Below are positions 62,305 to 64,000 of a stretch of 64,000 bases of DNA, piece after piece (positions within the stretch are counted from its first letter, which is position 1; each line of letters starts with the position of its first letter). The notes under the pieces are model-generated. The model ran no database searches, was not told the DNA's origin, and saw only the letters and a program-made list of their open reading frames with translations. The position numbers were made by a program, and so were the translations under genes. Source of the stretch: Actinomycetes bacterium (GTDB taxonomy: Bacteria > Actinomycetota > Actinomycetes > Mycobacteriales > Mycobacteriaceae); contig JAKOYE010000074.1 of NCBI GenBank assembly GCA_029780675.1, positions 1 to 64,000 of the forward strand, read 5' to 3'.

Positions 62305-63069
62305 TCAGGGCACGTGCCCGCGCCCGCACCCGGCTGGAACGGCCGGACCACGGGCGAGGGCGTCCCGCAGGGACAACGGATCCGTCGCCGACCGCAGTTC
62401 GGTGACCTTCGGCAGGGACAGCCGAACCTCGTAGACCAGTGGCGTGCGGCCGCCGCTGTCCCGGCAACTCAACGTCACGCGCTGTCCGGTGTTCGCGCCG
62501 AACCGCGCGTCGAACTCCGCCCGCACGGTCCGGGCAGAGATTTCCCTACCGGCGGCACGGCTGAACAGCGGGTCGAGGACGGAATTGGCCTGGTCGGTCA
62601 GGGCGGCCGCGATCTGGAAGTACTCGGGTGCGGTGACTCCGGAACAGGTGCCGTGTGCATACCACTCGTGGGTGGCCATCACCTTGGCGTCAGACATCTG
62701 CGCTTCCAGCCTGGCTCGCAGGTCATCGGGTAGTTCCACCGGCCGTTTGGTCTCCCGGGAGCGCCGCGGCAGGTCGCAGTACTGCTCGGTGGCGGGCTGC
62801 GGCCACAGCCCGTGCAGCACGAACACCGAGCCCATCCGGCCGACGTGACCAGAACGGCAGCCGCTATTGGACTCGTCGACGGCGCACAAGCTCGGACCCC
62901 AGGTCAGGGTGAGAAGACTCGAGGTGCTCGCTCCCGGTTCAGCGACGTGCCGGCGGGGCTGACGGTCCAGGACCAGCAGACTGAATGACACGCCGGCCAC
63001 CACGACGGCGGCCAGCACGACCGACACCCAGATAACCGTCGTATTGCCTCTCCTCATGGTGAACCCCAT
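62305..63069 (-). CDS. Ribonuclease T2 family, exported
   Basis: This 254-aa protein has an N-terminal membrane helix or signal (about 15-36) and the T2 catalytic motifs FVLHGLWPQ and HEWYAHGTCSG, each with its catalytic His. Several cysteines could form disulfides (CAV, CRSG, YCDLP, SCRDS). It is likely an extracytoplasmic or secreted ribonuclease, or an envelope-anchored one. ATG at 63057 (MRRGNTTVIW) with GGGG upstream is an alternative start. T2 enzymes are sporadic in mycobacteria. Confidence 0.88.
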   Translation of the reverse strand: MGFTMRRGNTTVIWVSVVLAAVVVAGVSFSLLVLDRQPRRHVAEPGASTSSLLTLTWGPSLCAVDESNSGCRSGHVGRMGSVFVLHGLWPQPATEQYCDLPRRSRETKRPVELPDDLRARLEAQMSDAKVMATHEWYAHGTCSGVTAPEYFQIAAALTDQANSVLDPLFSRAAGREISARTVRAEFDARFGANTGQRVTLSCRDSGGRTPLVYEVRLSLPKVTELRSATDPLSLRDALARGPAVPAGCGRGHVP

Positions 63070-63119
63070 TCAACCGTGCCTGGGTGTGCCGGCAGGTCCG
63101 GTCTCGCGGGCGAACCGAG

Positions 63120-64000
<881 letters not shown>

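Overview
The window is a stretch of high-GC chromosome from a mycobacterium, most likely a non-tuberculous Mycolicibacterium-type species. Its gene order follows the M. tuberculosis block from embB (Rv3795) to about Rv3853, which holds the genes for arabinogalactan, mycolic acid and mycolyltransferase synthesis. The match to M. tuberculosis is from memory of protein sequences and gene order; no search was run. The M. tuberculosis sulfolipid locus between the Rv3819 and serS homologues is absent, and several genes are inserted that are not part of the M. tuberculosis order.

Bases 1-25,500 are the cell-envelope core. The 3' end of an arabinosyltransferase (embB-like) faces a minus-strand block. 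That block holds a PTS sugar permease, a PknF-like Ser/Thr kinase and a SalK/SCO6745-like protein, placed directly behind the mycolic acid condensation operon fadD32-pks13-accD4. Upstream follow a cutinase-like Rv3802c homologue with a DUF732 lipoprotein, then fbpD (MPT51) and fbpA (Ag85A). The next operon is glf-glfT2-PAP2 phosphatase-ubiA-aftB, whose genes overlap; it makes the decaprenyl-phosphoarabinose precursor, builds the galactan and adds terminal arabinose.

Bases 25,500-38,500 hold erp with its repeats and a PGRP amidase with LGFP repeats coupled to a Tat-type lipoprotein of the beta-lactamase fold. They also hold a HAD phosphatase, a PlsC acyltransferase, a metallo-beta-lactamase/Rieske protein with a small partner, a TVP38-type membrane protein, an FAH-like protein coupled to serS, a septum-formation-type membrane protein and a small zincin.

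Bases 38,450-43,500 carry an accessory four-gene minus-strand cluster. It consists of two paralogous zinc-ribbon polytopic membrane proteins around a sedolisin (S53) protease and a small lipoprotein. This is the best candidate here for an undescribed system.

Bases 43,500-64,000 contain a phosphoglycerate-mutase-like phosphatase, pheA, a CPBP protease, an LCP ligase, glpQ1, a DUF4328 protein, sodA, an Rv3847 homologue and espR. An AT-rich gap before sodA carries clustered DnaA boxes. espR lies tail to tail with an ImmA/IrrE metalloprotease and a MAB_1171c-like membrane protein. Then come Rv3850, CopC, Rv3852 (H-NS-like) and rraA homologues, a PonA2-type penicillin-binding protein, a truncated PecA-like aspartic protease, a P450, an RNase T2 and the 3' part of tgt. 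No tRNA, rRNA, insertion sequence or CRISPR array was recognised.
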